From Acinetobacter pittii ATCC 19004 = CIP 70.29 (GTDB taxonomy: Bacteria; Pseudomonadota; Gammaproteobacteria; Pseudomonadales; Moraxellaceae): a stretch of 64,000 bases of DNA. How positions within the stretch are numbered: position 1 is the stretch's first letter; the number at the start of each line of letters is the position of its first letter. The translations under genes and the position numbers were made by a program. The stretch lies in assembly GCF_000369045.1 (NCBI RefSeq), contig NZ_KB849796.1:257529-321528 (forward strand). Reading direction: 5' to 3'. This document shows, one piece after another, positions 54,930-64,000 of the stretch. The notes beneath the pieces were generated by a model. It was given only the letters and a program-made list of their open reading frames with translations. It made no database searches and was not told the DNA's origin.

Positions 54930-56025
54930 TTATAAACCTTGTTTTAAACTCGCTTCGATAAAACGATCAAGGTCACCATCAAGAACAGCACCTGTATTAG
55001 AGTTTTCAACACCCGTACGTAAATCTTTAATACGAGAATCATCTAATACATATGAACGAATTTGGCTTCCCCAACCAATATCAGACTTCGAGTCTTCTAG
55101 AGCTTGCGCTGCTTCATTACGTTTTTGCATTTCTAATTCATATAAACGCGCACGTAACTGTTTCCATGCATGGTCACGGTTAGCATGTTGCGAACGCTGG
55201 TTCTGACATGCCACCACAATACCTGTTGGGATGTGAGTCAAACGTACAGCCGAGTCGGTTTTGTTAATATGCTGACCACCTGCACCAGACGCACGATAAG
55301 TATCAGTACGAACATCAGAAGGGTTAATATCAATTTCAATATTGTCATCAACCTCTGGTGAAATAAATACCGCAGAGAATGAAGTGTGACGACGGTTGCC
55401 ACTGTCAAATGGTGATTTACGAACTAAACGGTGTACACCTGACTCTGTGCGTAACCAACCGTAGGCATATTCACCTTCAACACGTATCGTAGCTGATTTA
55501 ATACCAGCTACGTCACCGTCAGACACTTCCATAAGTTCTGCTTTAAAACCATGACGTTCAATCCAGCGCATATACATACGTAAAAGCATAGACGCCCAAT
55601 CTTGTGCTTCTGTACCACCTGAACCTGATTGAATCTCGACATAGCAAGGATTCGGGTCCATCGGGTTGCTAAACATACGACGGAATTCAAGTTTAGCCAG
55701 TTCATCTTCGGCAGCACCAAGCTCAGATTGAACATCTTCAAGCAGGCTTTCATCGTCGGCTTCTACAGCCAAATCTAACATCGCTTTTGCATCTTCAAGC
55801 TGTGTAGATAAGCCATCCAATACATTAATAACGTTTTCTAGTTCGCCCTTTTCTTTCGCCATCGCCTGAGCACGGCTTTGATCATTCCAAATCGCAGGGT
55901 CTTCTAACTCACGTAAAACTTCTTCTAAACGTTCTTTTTTCAGATCGTAGTCAAAGATACCCCCGTAGTGTTTGGCTACGATCAGTTAAGTCTTTCAATT
56001 GGTTTAGATAAGGATTAATTTCCAC
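54930..56025 (-). CDS. prfB: Peptide chain release factor 2, with programmed +1 frameshift
   Basis: About 364 residues. The first frame starts with GTG at 56025 and runs 24 codons to CTT TGA (55956-55951), preceded by the internal SD-like CGGGGG. A +1 slip on CTTT continues at GAC 55952 and adds 340 residues. The shift site GGGGGTATCTTTGAC is as in E. coli. The main frame has SPFDSG (stop-codon anticodon-like) and the [16 protein letters not shown] peptide-release loop. UGA abundance autoregulates synthesis. Confidence 0.95.
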
Positions 56026-56308
56026 GCGAGTGTTCCCATAAGAGCAGATAAACAGTCAATTATTTTAGCATAGCTGCGGTTATCTACGAACCCGCTTTGT
56101 ATTTCTCATCATATTTCATCAATTTGATTTATAAATTTTCTTCAGTTCAATTTAAGATTAATTGGTAACATCCTCATACAAAATTGGGTACTTTTACAGC
56201 ATTTTTTATGATCTACACAAAATCTCCTCAATTTTAATAAAATAAAACATTATGTTTTTATATTTTAAAATCAATATCTTAAATTAAATTACTTTACATA
56301 AATATCAC

Positions 56309-56365
56309 ACGGTTACAGTACGGTTACTTGCGCAAGATTGACGACAAAGCTTTTTCGTCTAGACT
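56309..56365 (+). promoter_or_regulatory. Promoter of the second porin with 11-bp direct repeat
   Basis: TTGACG (56338-56343), a 16-bp spacer and TAGACT (56360-56365). ACGGTTAC occurs at 56309-56316 and 56320-56327, an 11-bp period just upstream of -35, as bound by OmpR/PhoB-type activators. The rest of the 392-bp gap is AT-rich with nothing else evident. Confidence 0.45.
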
Positions 56366-56417
56366 AAAAGTTGTAACAAAACATTTATAAAATCGCTTTT
56401 TAGAGGGGAGAGATTCC

Positions 56418-57185
56418 ATGAAAAAACTAGCAATTGCATCAGCTCTTTTATCTGCACTCGCAGTGAGTGGCGCAGCAAACGCTTACCAAGCTGAAGTTGG
56501 TGGTTCTTACAATTATCTTGATCCAGACAACGGTAGCAGCGTAAGTAAATTCGGTGTTGACGGGACTTATTACTTTAATCCTGTTCAAACTCGTAACGCT
56601 CCACTTGCTGAAGCAGCTTTCTTAAGCCGTGCAAGTAACGTTAACGCCCTTATCAACTATGGCGATAACAGCGGTACAAAAGATACTCAATATGGCGTAG
56701 GTGTTGAATATTACGTTCCTAACTCAGATTTCTACCTTAGCGGTGATGTAGGTCGAAATGAGCGTGAAGTCGACAACACCAATATTGATAGCAAAGTAAC
56801 GACTTATGCAGCTGAAGTAGGTTATTTACCAGCTCCAGGTTTATTACTTGCTTTAGGTGTTAAAGGCTACGACGAAAAAGACGGTAAAGACGGCGCTGAT
56901 CCAACAGTTCGTGCTAAATACGTAACTCAAGTAGGCCAACATGACGTAAACCTTGAAGCGTTCGGTGCGTTTGGTGACCTAGACGAATATAAAGTTCGTG
57001 GTGACTACTACATCGACAAAACTTTAAGTGTTGGTGCTGATTACTACAACAACGACTTAACTGATAAAGATGAATTTGGTATCAATGCTAAAAAATTCTT
57101 AAATCAGCAAGTAAGTGTTGAAGGCCGTGTTGGATTTGGTGATAACGACAACACTTATGGTGTTCGTGCAGCATACCGCTTCTAA
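56418..57185 (+). CDS. Putative porin, Omp33-36 family paralogue
   Basis: 255 residues. The signal peptide MKKLAIASALLSALAVSGAA(NA) is cut before YQAEVGGSYNYL. Beta strands alternate with acidic Asp/Asn/Gly loops, and the last residue is Phe (AAYRF). NAPLAEAAFLSRASNV parallels GPLAEAAFLNQASSV of Omp33-36, so the two are paralogues, this one about 44 residues shorter. GAGGGGAGAG gives a strong ribosome-binding site. Substrate unknown. Confidence 0.82.
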   Translation: MKKLAIASALLSALAVSGAANAYQAEVGGSYNYLDPDNGSSVSKFGVDGTYYFNPVQTRNAPLAEAAFLSRASNVNALINYGDNSGTKDTQYGVGVEYYVPNSDFYLSGDVGRNEREVDNTNIDSKVTTYAAEVGYLPAPGLLLALGVKGYDEKDGKDGADPTVRAKYVTQVGQHDVNLEAFGAFGDLDEYKVRGDYYIDKTLSVGADYYNNDLTDKDEFGINAKKFLNQQVSVEGRVGFGDNDNTYGVRAAYRF

Positions 57186-57201
57186 TCAAGCCTAAAGTCA
57201 T

Positions 57202-57231
57202 AAAAAATCCGCTCAATTGAGCGGATTTTTT
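57202..57231. terminator. Bidirectional terminator between porin gene and recJ
   Basis: AAAAAATCCGCTC pairs with GAGCGGATTTTTT around AATT. It touches the recJ stop. Confidence 0.85.
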
Positions 57232-58931
57232 TATTGGTTTAAATGTACGATGCGTAATTGTAAATTCACATTGCCATTAAATGCATTACGATCTATTTCA
57301 TAGACTAAATGTACATAATCCCGCATTGGGTCAAATTCAAAACGGCCTGCTGCATTAAAAGCAATTGCATCAAAACTGTATTGGTCGAGTGCTAATTTAA
57401 GCTTCAAATGCGTTTCTTTAAGCCAGCGATAATCAATAACTTTAAAATGCCCCTCAAACTGAGGAAAAGGGAATTTTTGTCCCCAAGGCCCCAACTGTTC
57501 TATCCAATCTAATGTATTTAGTTGCAAAGCCGAAGCAGGGAGTTCTCCATCCGTCCATAGCGTTGCTTGAAACAAAGATTCTTCCATTGCTGCAATGCAA
57601 TTGGTAAATGCAGTTTTAAAAGCTTCGAAGTTTTCTTTACGTATGGTTAAACCTGCTGCTGCTGCATGCCCACCAAAATGGCTCACCAATTCTGGATGTT
57701 GTTCAGCAACCTGTTCAATTGTATCTCGAATATGCACGCCATCAATTGAACGTGCAGATCCTTTTATATGAATATCATCTTCATCAGGTGCAAATACAAT
57801 AGTGGGACGATGAAACTGCTCTTTTAAACGCCCCGCTACAATTCCAATCACACCTTGATGCCAGTTTTCTTCAAAGAGTACAAGAGCTGGAGGAATGTCT
57901 TCCTTTGAGAGCTGCAAGCTATCTAAAGCAGACAAGGCTTGTTGCTTCATCTCCCCTTCGATTTGACGGCGCTCTATATTTAATTGATTTAACTGTCTCG
58001 CGATTGGATAGGCAGATTCCATAGTGTCAGCTAATAAACATTCAATGCCTATACGCATGCTCTCCATGCGTCCAGCAGCGTTAATACGCGGACCTAAAAC
58101 AAAACCTAAATCTTGTGCACGCAAAGATGAAGCCTCACGGCCAGCAATATCTAGCAACGCCAATATTCCGACTCGGCATTGATGATGTTGAATACGTTTT
58201 ACACCTGCATCAACCAAAATACGGTTGTTATAATCTAGAACAGCAACATCCGCATACGTTCCCAAAGCAACCAAGTCTAGATATTGAGTGACTTTACTTG
58301 TACTTTTGTTTTGCTTGTTACGTAAACTTGCTAAATTGGCCAGCACATAAAATGCAACTCCAACACCTGCAAGCGCCTTACTTGGGAACTCACAACCTAA
58401 CTGATTTGGGTTTACAACTGCTTCTGCAAGCGGTGTTTCTTTAGTGGTTAAATGGTGATCTGTAATAACCACTTGCATGCCCAGCGCGTGTGCTGCATCA
58501 ACTCCAGCATGGCTGGAAATTCCATTATCGACTGTAATTAATAAATCGGGTTGATAAGTTTGATGTGCAAGCTCTGCAATTGCGGGGGTAAGCCCATAAC
58601 CGTATTTAAATCGGTCTGGAACCAAATAGTCGACTTGTGCCCCCATATCGCGAAGCACCAATACCATTAAAGCTGTGCTAGTTGCACCATCGGCATCATA
58701 ATCACCGACAATAACAATTTTTTTCTGCTCATCAATAGCTTGGTCTATTAATGCCACAGCAGTTTCTAATCCCTTGAGCTGCGGAGCTAATAAATTCTTA
58801 AGCTTTAACTCTAATTCCTGTTCAGATTGTACTCCACGCCTTGCCAAAATTTCGGCAATAAACGGAGGCACGCCCTGAAACTGTTCAGGGCGTGTCAATA
58901 AAGGTCTTTGTTTGATTTGTATTTTTGTCAT
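57231..58931 (-). CDS. recJ: Single-stranded-DNA-specific exonuclease
   Basis: 566 residues of the DHH/DHHA1 family. Motif I is VIVGDYDADGATSTALMV, DHH is in VITDHHLTTKE, and the DHHA1 motif is SHFGGHAAAAGLTI. It degrades 5' single strands in RecF recombination and mismatch repair and is stimulated by SSB. It directly abuts pdxH (0 bp gap), so the two are co-transcribed. Confidence 0.95.
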   Translation of the reverse strand: MTKIQIKQRPLLTRPEQFQGVPPFIAEILARRGVQSEQELELKLKNLLAPQLKGLETAVALIDQAIDEQKKIVIVGDYDADGATSTALMVLVLRDMGAQVDYLVPDRFKYGYGLTPAIAELAHQTYQPDLLITVDNGISSHAGVDAAHALGMQVVITDHHLTTKETPLAEAVVNPNQLGCEFPSKALAGVGVAFYVLANLASLRNKQNKSTSKVTQYLDLVALGTYADVAVLDYNNRILVDAGVKRIQHHQCRVGILALLDIAGREASSLRAQDLGFVLGPRINAAGRMESMRIGIECLLADTMESAYPIARQLNQLNIERRQIEGEMKQQALSALDSLQLSKEDIPPALVLFEENWHQGVIGIVAGRLKEQFHRPTIVFAPDEDDIHIKGSARSIDGVHIRDTIEQVAEQHPELVSHFGGHAAAAGLTIRKENFEAFKTAFTNCIAAMEESLFQATLWTDGELPASALQLNTLDWIEQLGPWGQKFPFPQFEGHFKVIDYRWLKETHLKLKLALDQYSFDAIAFNAAGRFEFDPMRDYVHLVYEIDRNAFNGNVNLQLRIVHLNQ

Positions 58932-59588
58932 TTAAGGCATCAGTCGGTGCATCGTCCATTGACCGTCGATTTTTTCATAACTCAAGCGGTCATGTAAACG
59001 ATTTGGTCGCCCTTGCCAGAATTCATAGTAATCTGGCTGCAGACGATAACCTCCCCAGAACTCTGGCTTATCAAGCACTTCACGACTTGTAACTTGCTGT
59101 TGTAAGTCTTGAAAACGTTGCTGTAACAGCTCTCGGCTTTCAATCTTACCACTTTGCGGAGTACTGATATGCGCTGCAATCTGGCTATCACGTGGTCGTT
59201 TACGATAGTAATCTGTAGACTCTTGCTCAGCAATTTTGACTACACGACCACCAACTCGCACCTGACGCTCTAGACTTGGCCAGTAAAATAATAATTCGGC
59301 ATATGGATTTTCTGCCAAATCGATACCTTTTTGACTGTCGTAATTAGTATAAAAATCATACCCAGCTTCTGTAGCCCCACGTAACAAAACTGTTCGAACA
59401 TGAGGTCTGCCATTCGCGCTTGCTGTCGCTAATGACATTGCATAGGGTTCATGCAAATTGGCTGCTAGAGCATGGTTAAACCAACCAAGAAACTGCTGAT
59501 GAGGATTAGATTCAACTTGCCCCTCATGCAATTCTCCTTGCTCGTAGCTTAAGCGTAATTCACTTAAATCTTTAATGACATCACTCAT
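58932..59588 (-). CDS. pdxH: Pyridoxamine/pyridoxine 5'-phosphate oxidase
   Basis: 218 residues. The FMN/PLP sites are seen in NGRPHVRTVLLRG, FYTNYDSQKG, and the C-terminal WGGYRLQPDYYEFWQGRPNRLHDR signature. It makes PLP, the cofactor of GabT and GabR elsewhere in the window. The start is ATG 59588 (MSDVIKDL) with AAGG 8 bp upstream; a GTG three codons earlier is in frame but overlaps the ribosome-binding site. It follows glmM by 10 bp. Confidence 0.93.
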   Translation of the reverse strand: MSDVIKDLSELRLSYEQGELHEGQVESNPHQQFLGWFNHALAANLHEPYAMSLATASANGRPHVRTVLLRGATEAGYDFYTNYDSQKGIDLAENPYAELLFYWPSLERQVRVGGRVVKIAEQESTDYYRKRPRDSQIAAHISTPQSGKIESRELLQQRFQDLQQQVTSREVLDKPEFWGGYRLQPDYYEFWQGRPNRLHDRLSYEKIDGQWTMHRLMP

Positions 59589-59598
59589 GTCATGCACC

Positions 59599-60936
59599 TT
59601 ATGCGACTTGTGCTTGTGAACGAACTGAATCTGCTAAATGCTGAGCTAAAGCATTCACTTCTTGCTCATCATCACCTTCGACCATAACACGAATTACAGG
59701 CTCTGTTCCTGACTTACGAATTAAGATTCGTCCATGTCCTTTGAGCTGTGCTTCTGCTTTATCAAACTCGGCAACCAATGTAGGAATAGAATACGGATCA
59801 AGCATTTGTTCTAAACGTACATTCACAAGAATTTGCGGGAATAATTTAAAGTCTTGAACCAACTCATGAAGAGCTTTATTTTGCTCGACCATCACGGTTA
59901 AAACTTGAAGTGCTGCAATAATCGCATCACCTGTCGTACTCTTGTCTAAAGTTAGAATATGACCAGATGGTTCCCCACCAGTAACCCAACCATTTTCTTC
60001 TAAAGCTTGTAATACATATCGGTCGCCAACCTTAGCACGAACAAAACCAACATTCGCTTTTTCAAGTGCAATTTCGAGTGCCATGTTACTCATGACAGTA
60101 CCAACAACGCCTGCTGGTTTTTTCTGAGCCTGAGTCGCCAAGATATATAAAATATGATCGCCATCAATCAAGTTACCAAACTTATCGACCATCACGACAC
60201 GGTCAGCATCACCATCAAAGGCAATCCCTAAATCTGCTTCGTGCTCAACTACAGCTTTTTGTAGGTTCTCAGGATGTGTTGAACCACAACCTTCATTAAT
60301 ATTTAAACCATCCGGCTCATTATATAAAGCAACAACTTTTGCACCTAACTCACGGAAAACCGAAGGACCAACGCTATACGCTGCACCATGAGCACAATCC
60401 ACCACAATTGTTAAATTACTTAAATCAAAATGGTAAGGAAAAGTAGATTTACAGAATTCAATGTAACGACCATTTGCATCTTTTACACGAACACTTTTAC
60501 CTAAGTTTGCTGTGTCATCAATATATAAATCTTTTTCTAATTCGAGGTTAATTTCTTCTTGTAGCGCATCTGGTAGTTTTTTACCTTCGCTTGAGAAAAA
60601 TTTAATACCATTATCAAAATATGGGTTATGTGATGCAGAAATCACGATACCTGCATGCGCATGTAAAGCACGAGTAAGGTGCGCAATTGCTGGGGTTGGT
60701 AATGGGCCAAGCAAATGAACATATACGCCAGCAGCGTTTAACCCCGCCTGCAAAGCAGACTCTAAAATATAACCAGATAAACGAGTGTCTTTTCCTAATA
60801 CAACAAGTGGCTTATTTTTTGGACTCGTTCGTTTTAATACCTTCCCTGCAGCAAAACCGAGTTTTAAAGCAAACTCTGGAGTAATAGGCATTTGCCCAAA
60901 TTTTCCACGAATACCATCCGTTCCAAAATAACTCAT
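59599..60936 (-). CDS. glmM: Phosphoglucosamine mutase
   Basis: 445 residues. The phosphoserine is S102 in [16 protein letters not shown]. The Mg loop is [13 protein letters not shown], sugar binding is GGEPSGHIL, and phosphate binding is [12 protein letters not shown]. It interconverts glucosamine-6-P and glucosamine-1-P for UDP-GlcNAc, peptidoglycan and LOS. It is the first gene of glmM-pdxH-recJ. Its leader contains two short hairpins. Confidence 0.96.
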   Translation of the reverse strand: MSYFGTDGIRGKFGQMPITPEFALKLGFAAGKVLKRTSPKNKPLVVLGKDTRLSGYILESALQAGLNAAGVYVHLLGPLPTPAIAHLTRALHAHAGIVISASHNPYFDNGIKFFSSEGKKLPDALQEEINLELEKDLYIDDTANLGKSVRVKDANGRYIEFCKSTFPYHFDLSNLTIVVDCAHGAAYSVGPSVFRELGAKVVALYNEPDGLNINEGCGSTHPENLQKAVVEHEADLGIAFDGDADRVVMVDKFGNLIDGDHILYILATQAQKKPAGVVGTVMSNMALEIALEKANVGFVRAKVGDRYVLQALEENGWVTGGEPSGHILTLDKSTTGDAIIAALQVLTVMVEQNKALHELVQDFKLFPQILVNVRLEQMLDPYSIPTLVAEFDKAEAQLKGHGRILIRKSGTEPVIRVMVEGDDEQEVNALAQHLADSVRSQAQVA

Positions 60937-60963
60937 AGCTTATCTCATTTTTACGCCACTTCA

Positions 60964-61000
60964 GCCGTGGCTTACTGCATATATGGCAATTCCGCCATAT
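60964..61000 (-). other. Hairpins in the glmM leader
   Basis: ATATGGC (60981-60987) pairs with GCCATAT (60994-61000) around 6 nt. A shorter GCCAC/GTGGC hairpin lies next to it towards glmM. Neither has a U tract. Possible leader structure, function unknown. Confidence 0.35.
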
Positions 61001-61035
61001 CTCTTTTCGTCAGATTCACTTTACACCAAAAACAA

Positions 61036-61061
61036 AAAGCCGTCAGTGTAATGACGGCTTT
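61036..61061. terminator. guaB terminator
   Basis: AAAGCCGTCA (61036-61045) pairs with TGACGGCTTT (61052-61061). On the minus strand it is followed by T-rich sequence, 25 bp after the guaB stop. Confidence 0.75.
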
Positions 61062-61085
61062 CTTCATTGTTTTGGTTACTAAAAT

Positions 61086-62579
<1,494 letters not shown>

Positions 62580-62746
62580 CTATTATAAACAAATTTCAAT
62601 GCAATTTTCATATTATCTTTGCCTTTTTCAGCAATAGATATAGAGCTTCTCCAAATAATTCCCACTTATTATAGTTTTAACGTTATTTTTTAATCGAGGT
62701 TTTTGCAACCCAGAATTTTATCTGGGTTGATCATTAGACATAATAT

Positions 62747-63544
62747 TTAGGTAGGACAACTAAAAATTTGCTCATTCATTAAATCTACGCCGCATGGCAA
62801 GGTCTCAATCCAGTCTAAAAACTGATTGACCATTTCTTTACCCATAAATGGACTACCATGCTGAGGCACAATCATTTCAATATCCATCTGGCGCACCATG
62901 TTTACCCACAAACGGATAACTTTATTGGAACACATATAGCGTTGGTGAAAAGCCTTCATTTTCATGACGTGCGTATCGAAATCTTTTAAAGGCTGATTAG
63001 CATCTTCAACAATCGAGGCACCCATATCGCCAGAAAACAGAATCTTAGCAACTGGATCATAAAACTGAAAATTACCCACCGAATGTAAGAAGTGAGCGGG
63101 AACTACCACAAGCTTTGATTCACCTAATTGAATCACTTGACCACGATCTGGCAGCTCAATAAGACGGTCTTCCCAATTCCCTTTCATTCGCTCACTCATA
63201 AATGAGGAATTTAGGTGTGGTAAAAAACGTGCCCATAATTTTGATGCAACGACTTTAGCATCGGTATAAACCAGCCAGCGTGGCATTGAAGTAATAATGT
63301 CCGGATCTTGATGCGAGGCCATCACATAGTCTAGATTTTTCAAACGTGTATATTTATTTAATTCCATCGTTAATGGAACGTAGGTCAAATCGCCACCCGG
63401 ATCAATTACAGCAGCACGTTCATGGTCAATAATTAAAAATTGATTGGCTTGGATGCCTTCCCCTTTAACCAAGCTGGTAAAACTAATACATTTATGTACG
63501 CCATTATCAAATAATATCTGCGATGTTGTTTTTTCAAACCCCAT
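62747..63544 (-). CDS. MBL-fold di-iron-type hydrolase/oxygen-binding protein
   Basis: 265 residues of the metallo-beta-lactamase fold, close to the N-terminal domain of flavodiiron proteins and bacterial ODP. The first metal motif reads ASHQDPDIITSM, where classic MBLs have HxHxDH. Further ligands are in VPAHFLHSVGNFQFYD and ILFSGDMGASI and in the C-terminal IVPQHGSPF. It may bind O2 or NO or act as a hydrolase. The flavodoxin domain is absent. The start is ATG 63544 with GGGGA upstream. Confidence 0.82.
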   Translation of the reverse strand: MGFEKTTSQILFDNGVHKCISFTSLVKGEGIQANQFLIIDHERAAVIDPGGDLTYVPLTMELNKYTRLKNLDYVMASHQDPDIITSMPRWLVYTDAKVVASKLWARFLPHLNSSFMSERMKGNWEDRLIELPDRGQVIQLGESKLVVVPAHFLHSVGNFQFYDPVAKILFSGDMGASIVEDANQPLKDFDTHVMKMKAFHQRYMCSNKVIRLWVNMVRQMDIEMIVPQHGSPFMGKEMVNQFLDWIETLPCGVDLMNEQIFSCPT

Positions 63545-63721
63545 ACAATTCCCCAAAAAAACTTTAAATATTAGATATTTTTATATCCATACTAAAATAA
63601 AGGGATTCAGTAACTCTTGCAATAAACTACTTTATTTTTCTAATAATATTTTAAAATTGATTTTGCTTTTCTTATTTTATAAATGAATCATAATGTTATT
63701 TAAAATTAAACCACAATAAAT

Positions 63722-63740
63722 TAAAATAATTCTCATTATC
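63722..63740. promoter_or_regulatory. Fur-box-like site before the TonB receptor gene
   Basis: TAAAATAATTCTCATTATC matches 14 of 19 positions of the Fur consensus GATAATGATAATCATTATC. It lies 32 bp before the receptor start, where Fur would block transcription in iron-replete cells. Confidence 0.6.
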
Positions 63741-63771
63741 AAATTTATTTTTTGTGCTGCTTAGGCCTCCC

Positions 63772-64000
63772 ATGAATCAACCCTTCCGTTTTTCAACATC
63801 AAAAACATTGTTAGCAGTTGCTATTTTTACTTCGATGACAGCAAGTCATGCTGAAGAAATAACAGAACAACAAAATTCGACCAGTGTTCTCCCCACGATT
63901 TCTGTTAAAGCGCAAAAAGAAAGCACTTCACCTTATGTCGCAACGAAAGCAAACTCTGCCTTAAAATCAGATGCACCCTTATTTAAAACTGCTCAGTCGG
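63772..64000 (+). CDS. TonB-dependent receptor, 5' part only (runs off the window)
   Basis: An open frame from ATG 63772 to the window end gives 76 residues. The signal peptide (FSTSKTLLAVAIFTSMTASHA) is followed by EEITEQQ and a TonB-box-like LPTISVKAQ. The frame ends in SDAPLFKTAQS, where the plug domain usually begins in siderophore receptors of the FhuE/FpvA type. The preceding Fur-box supports ferric-siderophore uptake. The specific siderophore cannot be told from this fragment. The Shine-Dalgarno sequence is weak. Confidence 0.75.
   Translation, partial: MNQPFRFSTSKTLLAVAIFTSMTASHAEEITEQQNSTSVLPTISVKAQKESTSPYVATKANSALKSDAPLFKTAQS

Noticed and set aside
62707..62728. AACCCAGA/TCTGGGTT hairpin between guaB and the MBL gene as a terminator
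   Set aside because: No U tract on either strand, and neither gene ends here: it is 5' of guaB and 3' of the MBL gene stop only by about 20 bp in the wrong orientation.

Overview
The window is chromosomal DNA from an Acinetobacter, most likely A. baumannii or a close relative in the same complex. The base composition is AT-rich. The porin at 32268-33167 has the signal peptide and mature N-terminus I recognise as Omp33-36, and the acs / actP / CrbS-CrbR and gab clusters have the form familiar from this genus. There is no rRNA, CRISPR array, insertion sequence or prophage. One tRNA (Thr, anticodon TGT) is present.

Layout. 0.2-8.7 kb: an MFS exporter, tRNA-Thr, a small exported protein, a possible structured RNA, a 56-residue membrane peptide, a GFA-family protein, a methyltransferase/FAD-oxidoreductase pair, pirin, a YcaC-like hydrolase and a LysR regulator. 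8.7-14.9 kb: a GABA catabolism unit (gabT-gabD, MocR-type regulator gabR, permease gabP). GAGAGCCA direct repeats with the same 24-bp period lie at gabR and upstream of gabP. 14.9-16.6 kb: an XRE-cupin regulator divergent from azlCD. 16.6-27.7 kb: ssb, a YajR-like MFS and, about 6 kb away, uvrA; between them lie accessory genes (DUF475, tenA, merR-SDR, glpM, DUF1304, tetR-oxidoreductase). 27.8-31.3 kb: a low-GC KAP-type P-loop ATPase and a membrane diguanylate cyclase. 31.3-33.2 kb: an approximately 1-kb intergenic region with two converging small-RNA candidates, then omp33-36.

33.2-49.3 kb is dominated by osmoprotectant and acetate functions: betT, a K+-channel-like protein, actP-DUF485, the hybrid kinase CrbS, an unknown protein (42343-43110), the response regulator CrbR and acs. 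Three near-identical 18-bp sites built on GACTTTRGTC sit 5' of DUF485-actP, acs and the unknown gene. Each lies 21-23 bp before a -10-like hexamer. I read them as CrbR operators, which would place the unknown gene in the acetate regulon. Embedded here are an msuE-sfnG sulfone-sulfur pair and an Lrp/isochorismatase pair.

49.5-64 kb is mostly housekeeping: DUF805, MscS, rsmE-waaA, an arsR-OYE pair with three 22-bp tandem repeats upstream, prfB with its programmed +1 frameshift, a second porin of the Omp33-36 family, recJ, pdxH, glmM, guaB and an MBL-fold protein. The first 76 codons of a TonB-dependent receptor, behind a Fur-box-like sequence, run off the right edge.

Where an upstream in-frame codon lacked a Shine-Dalgarno sequence and an internal one had it, I moved the start and said so in the entry.
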